Shown here piece after piece: positions 1 through 7,034 of a stretch of 20,723 nucleotides of DNA (the first letter of the stretch is position 1; every line of letters starts with the position of its first letter). The stretch is from a virus: the IMG/VR virus record IMGVR_UViG_3300003322_000964, positions 1 through 20,723 of that record; one strand, given 5' to 3'. The position numbers were made by a program, and so were the translations under genes. Below the pieces are notes generated by a model. That model saw only the letters and a list, made by a program, of their open reading frames with translations, was not told where the DNA came from and made no database searches.

Positions 1-36
1 GGTACTGCTGCATCATGGGGGTGTGACGGGTTTCTG

Positions 37-60
37 CCCCTTTCCTAAGGGGTTGATTTT
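37..60. other. Small hairpin at the left edge
   Basis: A perfect 6-bp stem with a 4-base loop (CCCCTT-TCCT-AAGGGG, 37-52) is followed by TTGATTTT. It could be a weak terminator of the flanking chromosomal gene or part of the attachment region, because the integrase gene begins 190 bases to the right. No tRNA 3' end or second att copy is visible in this window, so the att core cannot be placed. Bases 53-162 hold no gene that I can support. Confidence 0.3.
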
Positions 61-162
61 CCGCAAAATTCTTGGTTAAGTCATTGATTTCGCTATGCAT
101 TCCCGTCATTCCACTTTTCATTGCTTTGCCATCTGCGCGCATCCACACAAAGCGACACTCAG

Positions 163-244
163 CATTTTGGCGTAGTATTTTTGGTTGTCGCGTACAATGC
201 TACGCCGACGATTTCATGATTTTTGAAAATGCTACGCCAAAATG
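163..244. repeat. Inverted repeat overlapping the integrase start, with a third half-site
   Basis: The stretch 226-244, AAAATGCTACGCCAAAATG, is the reverse complement of 163-181 with one mismatch in 19 bases. The right arm contains the integrase ATG (242-244). A third partial copy, AATGCTACGCC, lies at 196-206, in the same orientation as the right arm. Such repeats next to int usually serve as integrase arm sites or autoregulatory operators; the sequence shows only the symmetry. An RNA stem covering the start codon could also limit integrase translation. Confidence 0.6.
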
Positions 245-1525
245 TCTTTTGATCCCAGAGCCGCGAAGCTCCTACAGGCGGGGGAGCATATCACGTTTGC
301 CGACCATCCCGGCCTGCGCCTCGAGGCGCGGGCCAAGTGCCGCACGTGGATATACCGCTATAAATCACCCAGCGATGGCAAGATGAAGCAGGCCAAATTG
401 GGTCAATGGCCAGCGATGTCATATCACAAGGCGGTCACTGAATGGGAGCAGGTCAAGACCCAGAACAGGACCGGCCGCGACCTTGCGGCTGAACGACAGC
501 AAGCGCGTGAGGCCCAGCGAGCGGCCGCCGAGGCGGAACGGTTGCGGAAGAAGCGGGAAGGCTACCTGGTACGGCACGTCATCGAAGACTACTGCGAGCA
601 CATTGCGCGGGTAAGGAAGGCCAAGGGCGCTGCGGAAGCCAGACGCACCTTGGTGAAGGGCGCCGAGCCCATCGCCGAGCTGCCGGCAGGCGAATTAACG
701 CGGGCCGAGGCATTCGATCTGCTCGAGCTTTACGTCGACACCCCGGTCCAGTGTGGCCGGCTGCGGGCCGAGCTGGCTGGAGCCTGGGACTATGCGCTCG
801 ATGCCGGCCGCCTGCCGGAAGACACGCCTAACTGGTGGCGGCAGATCATGCGCGGCCGGCTCAAGAGCAAGGGGAAGCGCATTGCCGGCGAGGCCATCGG
901 CACCGCCAAGCGTTCGCTGTCGCTGGATGAGCTTCGCCTCCTGATTCCATTCCTGCCGAACTTTTCACGCAGCGTGAGCGACATCCTGACCCTCTACCTG
1001 TGGACTGGCGCCCGCGGGGCCGAGATCGTCCAGATGGAGGCGCACGAGTTTGCGCTGGAGGACGGCGTGCTGTGGTGGACATGCCCGAAGGCCAAGACCA
1101 AGAACGCGCGTTTCGACGCGGCAACCGACTTCCGAGTGCCGCTGTTCGGCAGGGCCCGTCAGGTCGTGGAGCGCCGTCTGGCCGTCGAGAAATCCGGCTA
1201 CCTGTTCAAGCCGGTGATGAAGAAGCGTGAAGGCCACATGCAACAGAAGGTCGTGCAGGTGGCGGTGTACTATCACATGCCGTATTCGATGACCCGGCCA
1301 GAGGTGGAGCGTCCGCGCTTGCCTGTCACGCGGTGGGCGCCGCACGATCTACGTCGCACGGTCAGGACCCAGCTGGCGGCGCTGGGGTGTCCGAAGGATG
1401 CGGGGGAGGTGATGCTGGGGCACATGCTGCCCGGCGTCGAGGGCGTCTATAACCAGCACGCCTACGACGCCGAGAAGGTTGTCTGGCTCACGAAGTGGAA
1501 CCAGGTTCTGGAATCGCTTTCCTGA
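242..1525 (+). CDS. int: Tyrosine-type site-specific integrase, P4/DUF4102-like
   Basis: This enzyme catalyses insertion of the phage into the host chromosome and, together with an excisionase, its removal. The 427-aa protein has an N-terminal arm-binding region (about 1-75), a charged helical core-binding segment (about 80-215) and a C-terminal catalytic domain. The catalytic set is visible: Arg258 in TGARGAEI, Lys in the KAKTK segment (284-287), His368 and Arg371 in HDLRR, His394 in LGHM and nucleophile Tyr403 in GVYNQ. All are intact, so it should be active. No clear Shine-Dalgarno precedes the ATG, and the start sits inside an inverted repeat, which suggests tight control. Its 3' end overlaps the convergent AlpA-like gene by 38 bases. 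Placement at the left edge, reading inward, fits a prophage end. Confidence 0.93.
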   Translation: MSFDPRAAKLLQAGEHITFADHPGLRLEARAKCRTWIYRYKSPSDGKMKQAKLGQWPAMSYHKAVTEWEQVKTQNRTGRDLAAERQQAREAQRAAAEAERLRKKREGYLVRHVIEDYCEHIARVRKAKGAAEARRTLVKGAEPIAELPAGELTRAEAFDLLELYVDTPVQCGRLRAELAGAWDYALDAGRLPEDTPNWWRQIMRGRLKSKGKRIAGEAIGTAKRSLSLDELRLLIPFLPNFSRSVSDILTLYLWTGARGAEIVQMEAHEFALEDGVLWWTCPKAKTKNARFDAATDFRVPLFGRARQVVERRLAVEKSGYLFKPVMKKREGHMQQKVVQVAVYYHMPYSMTRPEVERPRLPVTRWAPHDLRRTVRTQLAALGCPKDAGEVMLGHMLPGVEGVYNQHAYDAEKVVWLTKWNQVLESLS

Positions 1526-1736
1526 TCCCGGCGTTGACAGGCGGGAGGAGGTCGGACACTGGGCGTGACTCGCTCCATTCCTCGACTTCACGCATCAGCC
1601 AGCCAACCCGGCGACCGGAAAGGACGCGAGGTTTCGGGAACTCGTTCTCGCGGACGAGTTTCTGTACCGTCCCCGTAGAGAGCGACACGACTGCCGCGAC
1701 GGTGGGGAGGTCAATTAGAAGTGGCGGAACCTTCAT
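1488..1736 (-). CDS. AlpA-like excisionase / MerR-fold regulator
   Basis: This 82-aa protein is a small winged-helix DNA-binding protein of the AlpA/Xis type, expected to act as an excision directionality factor or to regulate the integrase. The family pattern is clear: a helix-turn-helix from about residue 10 to 35 (TVAAVVSLSTGTVQKLV), then FPKP and a GRRVGW wing, then VEEW. A good ribosome site (AGGAAAG) precedes the ATG by six bases. It is the last gene of the leftward operon, nine bases after the 81-aa gene, and it converges on int with a 38-base overlap. Readthrough of this operon would therefore produce antisense RNA to the integrase 3' end. Confidence 0.85.
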   Translation of the reverse strand: MKVPPLLIDLPTVAAVVSLSTGTVQKLVRENEFPKPRVLSGRRVGWLMREVEEWSESRPVSDLLPPVNAGIRKAIPEPGSTS

Positions 1737-1745
1737 AGCACTTTC

Positions 1746-1991
1746 CTAGCCGTGGTTGCTGGGCTTGATCTGGACATCGTTGCTGTCGACGCCGTCTGGC
1801 TTGCCGGCCAGGTACACCAGCATCGCGACCCGTCCGCCGTCGTGGTAGAGGGTCAGCCCGTTAATGAACTGGTGCAGACCGTGGTGTACAACTGGCCGCG
1901 CGCAGTGTGCGGATTTCAACAGGCGTGCCTGGTGTTTGTATGCGTTCGGGTCGAGCGGCTCGACCTGGTCGGCATTGATGGGCCCGATCAT
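1746..1991 (-). CDS. Hypothetical 81-aa protein
   Basis: I do not recognise this protein. It is mixed, with a central hydrophobic stretch (LTLYHDGGRVAMLVYLAGK, about 51-69) that looks like two beta strands rather than a membrane span. It is probably real because its ATG overlaps the TGA of the upstream helicase-like gene in an ATGA arrangement typical of translational coupling, and the AlpA-like gene follows after nine bases. Its operon position suggests an accessory early protein, but no function can be assigned from sequence. Confidence 0.65.
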   Translation of the reverse strand: MIGPINADQVEPLDPNAYKHQARLLKSAHCARPVVHHGLHQFINGLTLYHDGGRVAMLVYLAGKPDGVDSNDVQIKPSNHG

Positions 1992-2734
1992 GCGACCCTC
2001 CGGCCATCGTGCTGCGCCGGCGCCGGCGCTAACGGCGGCACCGCGTTCTCGTTGAAGTCGCCCATGTCGAGGCCGTGCATCAGGTAGTCGCGGAAGGCAT
2101 CCAGGCCGCCGTTGGCGATCTCATGCGCGATCGCTTCATAGAAGCTGTGCTCACGCGCCGGAGGGACTTCGACGACGACGAAGCGGCGGCTGCCGGCATC
2201 CGACGGCAGGAAGTCTTCCTGGTCCGACAGGTAGACGAAATTCAGGCGATTGACGACCGTACGGGGCGCGTGTCCCTGGAGTGTGATCACGAAGGCCTCC
2301 GCAGCGTGGAATACCTTCATGCGCTCCAGGTGCCGCGGAGCATAGTCGCCGTCGACCACGACCAGGTTGGCGCCCACGGCCCAATAATTGGATTTGCCGT
2401 ACAGGTCGTTTGGATGGATGTGTGCCGCGTTATCCCCGTACAGAGCGGCGGCCACGTGGTTGAAGAACAGTTTCTTGCCGGACCCTTGGCCACCGTTGAA
2501 TACGAGCGCCGTCGACATTTTCGCGCCCGGGTTGCGCAGGGGATAGGCCAGCCAGCGCAGGACGTATAGTTGCAGGTCGTCGTCCATGTCGCACAGGTGG
2601 GCAACCAAAGTGAGGATATTGCCGCAGTGCGTGGGTCGCACGTCGAGCACGGCCGATTGCCGGGTCGTCCGGGCACGGAGGTCGTTGTAGAGCCGGATGG
2701 CGCCGGCGTGCATGTTTTTGATGATCTGTTTCAT
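1988..2734 (-). CDS. Short SF3-helicase-like (DUF5906) protein with degenerate Walker motifs
   Basis: The 248-aa protein matches only the ATPase core of the large primase-helicase encoded at 9865-12753. Shared landmarks include WLAYPL-NPGAKM (61-73), the P-loop region (81-88), the sensor-like strand FVYLSD (166-171) and the arginine pair GSRRF (181-185). The nucleotide-binding residues differ from the large copy: the P-loop is GGQGSGKK, with Lys where Ser or Thr should bind magnesium, and the Walker B strand ends VVVDGD instead of a paired acid. It lacks the Toprim domain. The start is uncertain: ATG at 2734 or 2713; the frame stays open to 3037 but that part is a shadow of the opposite gene. 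It may be a regulator or competitor of the full helicase, or a decayed copy. Confidence 0.75.
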   Translation of the reverse strand: MKQIIKNMHAGAIRLYNDLRARTTRQSAVLDVRPTHCGNILTLVAHLCDMDDDLQLYVLRWLAYPLRNPGAKMSTALVFNGGQGSGKKLFFNHVAAALYGDNAAHIHPNDLYGKSNYWAVGANLVVVDGDYAPRHLERMKVFHAAEAFVITLQGHAPRTVVNRLNFVYLSDQEDFLPSDAGSRRFVVVEVPPAREHSFYEAIAHEIANGGLDAFRDYLMHGLDMGDFNENAVPPLAPAPAQHDGRRVA

Positions 2735-2822
2735 GGTGTTTTTCAGGTGCTTGCTAATTGAAAATGCGGTCGAAAGAATTCCATGTGTTACTGTTAACTG
2801 GTTGCAACTTTTTGTGGCTAAA

Positions 2823-3599
2823 ATGGAACTTGGACTGTTTGAACTCTTGCCTCCTCGCATCAAGAAGATGGTCGAAGACATCGAACAAATGACGGGCTCG
2901 GAGATCGTTGTTCGCCCGCGGAGAGGGGACGATCCCGCGTTGTATGGGGCCAGGCATTTGCCTACGCTGGACTGCTGGATGGATGGGAAAACGATGCACG
3001 TTACGGTGATTTGTCCGACCACGGAAACGCTGCCCATCCATTTTGTGATTCACGAAATACTCCATGCGTGGCGCAACATTGCGCTTGCGGTCTGGAAGCT
3101 TGAAGCGGCCAATGACAACGATGCGGATGCGCGGCGCTGGTCTGCGTTGATCGAAAACGATATCGAGCACATGTTCATCATTCCTTTGGAGATTCAGCAT
3201 GCTCCAGAAGCGGCCAGTTATTGGGAGTCCCTCTACTGGCAGGCTACGGAGGAACTGCAGGAAATACTGGCTTTCCAGACGCGCTTCAAAAGGGACATTC
3301 GTCCTTCCCTCGAAGACCTTATTCGCCATTGGGTTGTGACGTCAGCCATTCCTCAACTGGGCTGCCGCGCCACGCTTCGCGCAATGCTCGATCAATATGA
3401 CTGCCTTGCTCCTGCTGAACGGATGGTCGCGGAGGTATCGGAAGCTCTGGCGCGGGCGGACAAAGCGCAGATGGCGGCGCTTGTTCTGGCGCACCTCGGT
3501 CGTCCCCGTGATCAGTACCGTCTTGCTCGGTTTGATGTTCCGCAGGCGACGACTTGGTTCGCTCGGATTCCAGAAACCGGTAGTACTCAAGGGCGCTAG
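2823..3599 (+). CDS. HEXXH zincin-like protein of unknown function
   Basis: The 258-aa protein carries HEILH at 77-81, the zinc-binding and catalytic signature of many metallopeptidases, followed by ENDIEHMFIIP at 111-121, which resembles the third-ligand region of ImmA/IrrE-type peptidases. The C-terminal half (about 130-235) is strongly helical. There is no signal peptide if translation starts at 2823, so it should be cytoplasmic; an upstream in-frame ATG at 2697 would add a hydrophobic segment but overlaps the opposite gene. The gene runs against the surrounding leftward operon, looks more AT-rich at its 5' end than its neighbours, and overlaps the 190-aa gene by 281 bases at its 3' end. 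These are marks of a later-acquired cargo gene. Proteolytic activity is inferred from the motif only. Confidence 0.75.
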   Translation: MELGLFELLPPRIKKMVEDIEQMTGSEIVVRPRRGDDPALYGARHLPTLDCWMDGKTMHVTVICPTTETLPIHFVIHEILHAWRNIALAVWKLEAANDNDADARRWSALIENDIEHMFIIPLEIQHAPEAASYWESLYWQATEELQEILAFQTRFKRDIRPSLEDLIRHWVVTSAIPQLGCRATLRAMLDQYDCLAPAERMVAEVSEALARADKAQMAALVLAHLGRPRDQYRLARFDVPQATTWFARIPETGSTQGR

Positions 3600-3891
3600 C
3601 ATTCACAGGACCGCTATTAATGGAACGGCTACAAGTAGTTCTTTTGTATAACTCAATGTCCATAGCTTCGTTCGCGGCGATGCCGGGCCAGAAGGGATAA
3701 TTCTTTATCCATGGGGCGATGGTGTCCGCCAGCTCGGTCAGCGCATCGGCGTTCTCTTTCAGGTGGAGCGCGGCGTGGATGTTGGCCGCGAGCTCCTGGC
3801 CGCGCCCATCGGCGAGCTGCTCCGAGTAATATTTGCGCCTCTCGAATAGCGCGAACACGATTTTGCCGATGGTTCGTTCGCTGAGCATCAT
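3319..3891 (-). CDS. Hypothetical 190-aa protein with overprinted C-terminus
   Basis: No family is recognised. The first 110 residues look like a normal folded protein, with a helical N-terminus (TIGKIVFALFERRKYY) and a central part containing APWIKNYPFWPGIAANEAMDIE-like sequence. The last 80 residues are rich in Pro, Gln, Glu and Ser and lie exactly opposite the coding C-terminus of the HEXXH gene, so they may be an extension acquired when a stop was lost. The start is well supported: AAGGAAATC precedes the ATG, which overlaps the TGA of the ParB-like gene (ATGA), implying translational coupling. The gene sits between the ParB-like and helicase-like genes of the leftward operon. Confidence 0.6.
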   Translation of the reverse strand: MMLSERTIGKIVFALFERRKYYSEQLADGRGQELAANIHAALHLKENADALTELADTIAPWIKNYPFWPGIAANEAMDIELYKRTTCSRSINSGPVNASALEYYRFLESERTKSSPAEHQTEQDGTDHGDDRGAPEQAPPSALCPPAPELPIPPRPSVQQEQGSHIDRALREAWRGSPVEEWLTSQPNGE

Positions 3892-6098
3892 GATTTCCTT
3901 TTGCTGGTCGGTTTGGATGTGTTTTTTGGGGCGGTCGTGCTCACCGGCTTCTTCGAGGCGGTCGGCGCCTTCGGCTGGGCCTTCTTGCGTCCGGACTGAA
4001 CGGTCGTCTCGGCTGCAACCTTGGTGTCTTCGGCGACCATCGCAGCCAGCTGCTCGGCATCGGCCTCACCATCGGTTGCCGGTGCTGGCTCGACAGCCTG
4101 CGTTTCTTGATTCTGGTCGGCCGCGACTGTGGCCGGAACTTCGGTAGCCAACGGCGTGTCTTTAACTTGATCGACGTCGACGACCGGCGTGTCGGTCAGT
4201 GCCGTGGCGTCGGCTTGGTCAGTGGCCAGTGGCGCGTCCAGAGTGGTCTCCTGTTTCTGCAGGATCTCCGAAGCCAGTACAAAGCTGTGATCGCGCCACA
4301 CGTAGCCAAGGCTCGTCGCAGCCTGCTCGAGCTGTCCGGTCAGGTCACCGCGCGGGCTGGCGTTGATGGCGTCGTTAAGCTCGTTGATGCGGTGCGGCTT
4401 TGTCTTGATGAAGCCGACCAGGTCGCCGTATTGCATGTTGGTGACGTCGATCGGCGACGGGAACAACTCTTCGCGCACCTGGTCGGGGTCAATGCCCTCG
4501 TGGCGGGCCATCGCCATGATCGGTCCGAAGCCGTTGTCGCCGAACCAGTCGAGGTCGATGCGCGCGCCAAGGATCGCGTCGATCAACACCAACTGCAGTG
4601 CATTCGCATCGGCCTGGTCGATAAAGTGGTCGAGGTCCGTCCTGACGTCGACCTCGTAGAAGTCGTGCACGAGCGAGTCCAGACCAGCATCTTCAACCAA
4701 TACTTTGACGAACTCGCGCATCGACGGCAGGCTCAGGCCCGTAGTGCCCGCGCGTTGCCGAAGTTGCTTGTAGAGTGCCAGTCGAAAAGTTTCTTCCTTT
4801 TCAGCGAGCGCCTCGGCGGCTTTGCGCTCCTCCTCTTGTTTCTCCTGCTTCAACTGGGCTGCAGTCTTCGGTGGAGCAATGCCCGGATTTTTGGCAATCG
4901 CTTGCAGCCGCGCCTGTTGGGCTTCGACGGTCTCACAAGCGCCTGCTGCTTCCAGGGCCTTTTGCATGTCCGTGCGACGGTAGTAGGCGTCGACGGTTCC
5001 GTCATTAAACTTCGCGTAAGCGGCAACGGGCGGGAGCGCGTCGCCCTTCAAGTAGTCCCTGACGTATCCGGCATTCTTCGTCGACGGTGCATTGCGGGCG
5101 AAGCTGGTGAGATGGACGTTCGGATGGGTGAGTTCGGAGTCCATCATCCACGATTTGTTCAGGAGTGCTGCCGCTTCGGGCCCTTCGTACACCGGGATGC
5201 CCTTCTTATTTGCGAGCGTAATCATGGCGTTATGATGCGCGGCCTTCTTCTCGGAAAAGCAGTCCGGATCGGTGCAGACGTTTGCATCGATTCCTTCAAA
5301 CACCTCGGGCTGATTACCCGCGCGCTTCGGGCATTTCGTGCATGCGCCAGCCGCAGCCAGCAGCTTTGCATCCGTCAGGGAGAACACTGCGCTGCCTAGG
5401 TGGAGCATGTAGCGGCTCTGGATGTGACTGGCAGCTGCTCGAACCGACAGCGGCTCGCCACCGTATTGCGGCTTCAGGATCTCGTTCGCTGCTTTCACCT
5501 GCAGGGCAGGGACAGGGATGCGAGCGATCAGCAGCGCGGTCGACGCCGGCAACTTGTTGTCCAGGAACAGTTCGCGCACTTCGGTGGTCAGCGCGCACAG
5601 CTTCAGGCGCCCGTAGATGTAGGCGCGGCTTTTCTTGATCTCGTCGACCAGCTGGTCCGCCGTGAAGCCGTGCTGCAGCATGAGCAGCTGGTAGCCCTCA
5701 GCTTCCTCCATCGGGTGCGGGTCCTCGCGCTGCAGGTTCTCGAGGATGCGAATCTTCGCTGCGTCCAGGTCGCTGAGGCGGCGGCACAGTGCCGGGATAT
5801 GCGTCAGCCCCGCGATTCCAGAGGCGCGCCACCGGCGCTCGCCGGCGACGATTTCGTATTCCTCCGGCGCTTCAGGGGTTGGGGTCACAGGGCGAATCAG
5901 GATGGCCTGTGCAACGCCCATCGCCTTGATACTTGCTGCCAATTCATGCAGTGCCGGTTCGTTGAATCGCTTCCTGTTGTCCGGCGACGGGCGAATCTTC
6001 GCGCGTTCATACAGGCCGTACACACCCTGATCGAAGACCAGTTCGTCGACGACGATCGGCTGCTCGTTGTTGGCTACTGCGAGTGCGGTATTGCTCAT
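3888..6098 (-). CDS. Orphan ParB/RepB/Spo0J-like protein with long C-terminal tail
   Basis: This 736-aa protein has a ParB-type CTP-binding domain: a YEIVAGERRWRA box (81-92) and ILENLQRED box (118-126), both intact, followed by a helix-turn-helix (about 145-168). A cysteine cluster C253-x2-C256 with C275-x4-C280 probably binds zinc. A charged helical region follows at about 415-450, and the last 115 residues are a disordered Ala/Thr/Pro tail ending in Lys/Arg-rich sequence. Typical partition ParB proteins are about 300 aa, so the C-terminal half is extra. No ParA ATPase is present, so it may be a DNA clamp or regulator rather than a partition protein. The start at 6098 is preferred over the longer frame from 6155 because a purine-rich AGAAAGAAAA lies just upstream. 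Confidence 0.85.
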   Translation of the reverse strand: MSNTALAVANNEQPIVVDELVFDQGVYGLYERAKIRPSPDNRKRFNEPALHELAASIKAMGVAQAILIRPVTPTPEAPEEYEIVAGERRWRASGIAGLTHIPALCRRLSDLDAAKIRILENLQREDPHPMEEAEGYQLLMLQHGFTADQLVDEIKKSRAYIYGRLKLCALTTEVRELFLDNKLPASTALLIARIPVPALQVKAANEILKPQYGGEPLSVRAAASHIQSRYMLHLGSAVFSLTDAKLLAAAGACTKCPKRAGNQPEVFEGIDANVCTDPDCFSEKKAAHHNAMITLANKKGIPVYEGPEAAALLNKSWMMDSELTHPNVHLTSFARNAPSTKNAGYVRDYLKGDALPPVAAYAKFNDGTVDAYYRRTDMQKALEAAGACETVEAQQARLQAIAKNPGIAPPKTAAQLKQEKQEEERKAAEALAEKEETFRLALYKQLRQRAGTTGLSLPSMREFVKVLVEDAGLDSLVHDFYEVDVRTDLDHFIDQADANALQLVLIDAILGARIDLDWFGDNGFGPIMAMARHEGIDPDQVREELFPSPIDVTNMQYGDLVGFIKTKPHRINELNDAINASPRGDLTGQLEQAATSLGYVWRDHSFVLASEILQKQETTLDAPLATDQADATALTDTPVVDVDQVKDTPLATEVPATVAADQNQETQAVEPAPATDGEADAEQLAAMVAEDTKVAAETTVQSGRKKAQPKAPTASKKPVSTTAPKNTSKPTSKRKS

Positions 6099-6135
6099 AT
6101 TTTCTTTCTCGTAGTGGTGGGCATTGGGGGATCTG

Positions 6136-6375
6136 TTACCGATAGCCGTGGGCATCCAGCACCTGCTGCATGTTGGAGCCCTCCCACGAACCCGGCCGGC
6201 TGTTGGTCATTGCGGCGTCCTGTGCGAGCATCAGCAACAGGCCCGCGACATCGAGTTCGCCGTGGCTGGTGAAGCCGCCGTTCGTCTTGTGAATCTGCGT
6301 GCAGTTGGCGGCCACGACCACGATGTCGTCGTAGATGGCTTGGGGGATTTGGAGCGTGACGGTTTTGTTTCTCAC
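6136..6375 (-). CDS. Hypothetical 79-aa protein, GTG start
   Basis: I do not recognise this protein. It begins VRNKTVTLQIPQAIYDDIV, a strand-then-helix pattern that could be a ribbon-helix-helix-type DNA-binding fold, followed by a helix LDVAGLLLMLAQDAAMT. The start is decided by a perfect AGGAGG seven bases upstream of GTG at 6375; the frame is open further upstream but that part is the antisense shadow of the next gene. It lies 37 bases before the ParB-like gene and 19 bases after the 111-aa gene in the leftward operon. A role as a small early regulator is possible but unproven. Confidence 0.7.
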   Translation of the reverse strand: MRNKTVTLQIPQAIYDDIVVVAANCTQIHKTNGGFTSHGELDVAGLLLMLAQDAAMTNSRPGSWEGSNMQQVLDAHGYR

Positions 6376-6394
6376 GGATGGGCCTCCTGTGGGG

Positions 6395-6730
6395 CTACGA
6401 TGCGTTCGGGGTGAAGAAGCCGACGTCGAACTCGGCACCCGGCATGCGGATGTGAACGAGCCAGGCCGTGAAGCCTTTCTTCGGCTGGTGTTGAGGCGGG
6501 GTGGGATCAGAGACCTGGTAGCCGCGGTCGCGCATGAGCTGCAGCACGCGCGGCAGGTGCAGGCGTGCGCCATCCTCCGAAACCTCGGCCGGTGTGCAGA
6601 CGTGTGCACTGCAGAAGCGGGCCAGTTCGACCTTGTCTCGCGCGTCTTCGAGCGCCCGGTGCAGTTCGCCTGTGCCGAGCGGCGTCGTATGGGCGCGCGC
6701 GTTCGGCGCCCGGGTGGATTTGGCGCTCAC
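6395..6730 (-). CDS. Hypothetical 111-aa protein, GTG start
   Basis: No family is recognised. The protein has a helical part (ELHRALEDARDKVELARFC, about 22-40), a possible winged-helix segment (about 45-75, LPRVLQLMRDRGYQV) and a strand-rich end (FTAWLVHIRMPGAEFDVGFF). The GTG start overlaps the stop of the 48-aa gene (GTGA), and a GGTGG ribosome site sits within the upstream gene, so translation is probably coupled. GC-rich third positions support coding. Second gene of the leftward early operon. Confidence 0.6.
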   Translation of the reverse strand: MSAKSTRAPNARAHTTPLGTGELHRALEDARDKVELARFCSAHVCTPAEVSEDGARLHLPRVLQLMRDRGYQVSDPTPPQHQPKKGFTAWLVHIRMPGAEFDVGFFTPNAS

Positions 6731-6873
6731 AGTTCCACCACCGTGATACCAAACGTCACGTCGTCGCTTTGGTCAGCGGCCGTGTAGTCGTAGACCATGG
6801 ATGCTGTCCTGCCAATCGCGAAATGGCAGGACGCGCCGCTGGGCGTCCGAACCGTTACGTGAAATGCTCTCAT
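6727..6873 (-). CDS. Hypothetical 48-aa early protein
   Basis: A small protein of two or three predicted beta strands (MRAFHVTVRTPSG, then HFAIGRTASMVYDYT, then DVTFGITVVEL). Its type is common as the first gene of early operons in Betaproteobacterial prophages, but I cannot name a function. The ATG at 6873 has GGAG five bases upstream. A longer in-frame start at 7020 is rejected because it would cross the promoter and terminator. Its promoter, operator sites and a palindrome lie directly upstream (6884-6946). Confidence 0.6.
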   Translation of the reverse strand: MRAFHVTVRTPSGASCHFAIGRTASMVYDYTAADQSDDVTFGITVVEL

Positions 6874-6883
6874 GCGTACTCCG

Positions 6884-6900
6884 CTATCAAAAGTTGATAG
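6884..6900. promoter_or_regulatory. Palindrome at the start of the leftward early transcript
   Basis: CTATCAA-AAG-TTGATAG is a perfect 7-bp inverted repeat with a 3-base centre. It lies 10-26 bases upstream of the 48-aa gene start and just downstream of the predicted -10 box, so it covers the likely transcription start. It could be an operator, or a small hairpin in the 5' leader next to the ribosome site. Confidence 0.5.
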
Positions 6901-6905
6901 CGAGG

Positions 6906-6946
6906 AATATACGCTAGAAAAACTAGTAAAACAAGAAAAACTAGTA
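6906..6946 (-). promoter_or_regulatory. Leftward early promoter with CTAG operator sites
   Basis: On the minus strand TTGTTT (6934-6929) is followed, after 17 bases, by TATATT (6911-6906), five of six matches to the sigma70 -10. The spacer contains CTAG-AAAAA-CTAG (6914-6926). A second, imperfect copy overlaps the -35 region (6932-6944), so that AGAAAAACTAGTA occurs twice, 18 bases apart. The same CTAG-N5-CTAG layout recurs in the Cro promoter. This should drive the long operon from 6873 to 1488. Promoter strength is inferred. Confidence 0.6.
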
Positions 6947-6988
6947 TTTATTGACGAGCTGATGTGGCGGGTGGGTATGCTCAGACGT

Positions 6989-7010
6989 AAAAAAGCCCGC
7001 CGGAGCGGGC
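6989..7010 (-). terminator. Intrinsic terminator after the Arc-like gene
   Basis: On the minus strand GCCCGC-TCCG-GCGGGC forms a 6-bp GC stem followed by six T residues. It starts 25 bases past the stop of the Arc-like gene and should end the repressor/Arc transcript before the leftward early promoter. Confidence 0.8.
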
Positions 7011-7034
7011 TGTTCAACAACGTCAGGAGATTGG

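Noticed and set aside
72-386. Plus-strand 104-aa frame before and across the integrase start
   Set aside because: It overlaps int in another frame, crosses the inverted repeat, and its product is composition-driven.
2697-2822. Earlier ATG for the HEXXH protein
   Set aside because: It would overlap the start of the opposite helicase-like gene and its sequence is a hydrophobic run without a signal-peptide pattern; 2823 is preferred, though not certain.
2735-3037. In-frame N-terminal extension of the helicase-like protein to 3037
   Set aside because: It is Ser/Thr-rich, has no ribosome site and lies opposite the better supported HEXXH gene.
4107-5399. Long plus-strand open frame
   Set aside because: It is the antisense of the ParB-like gene; high GC keeps the frame open and its product has no recognisable features.
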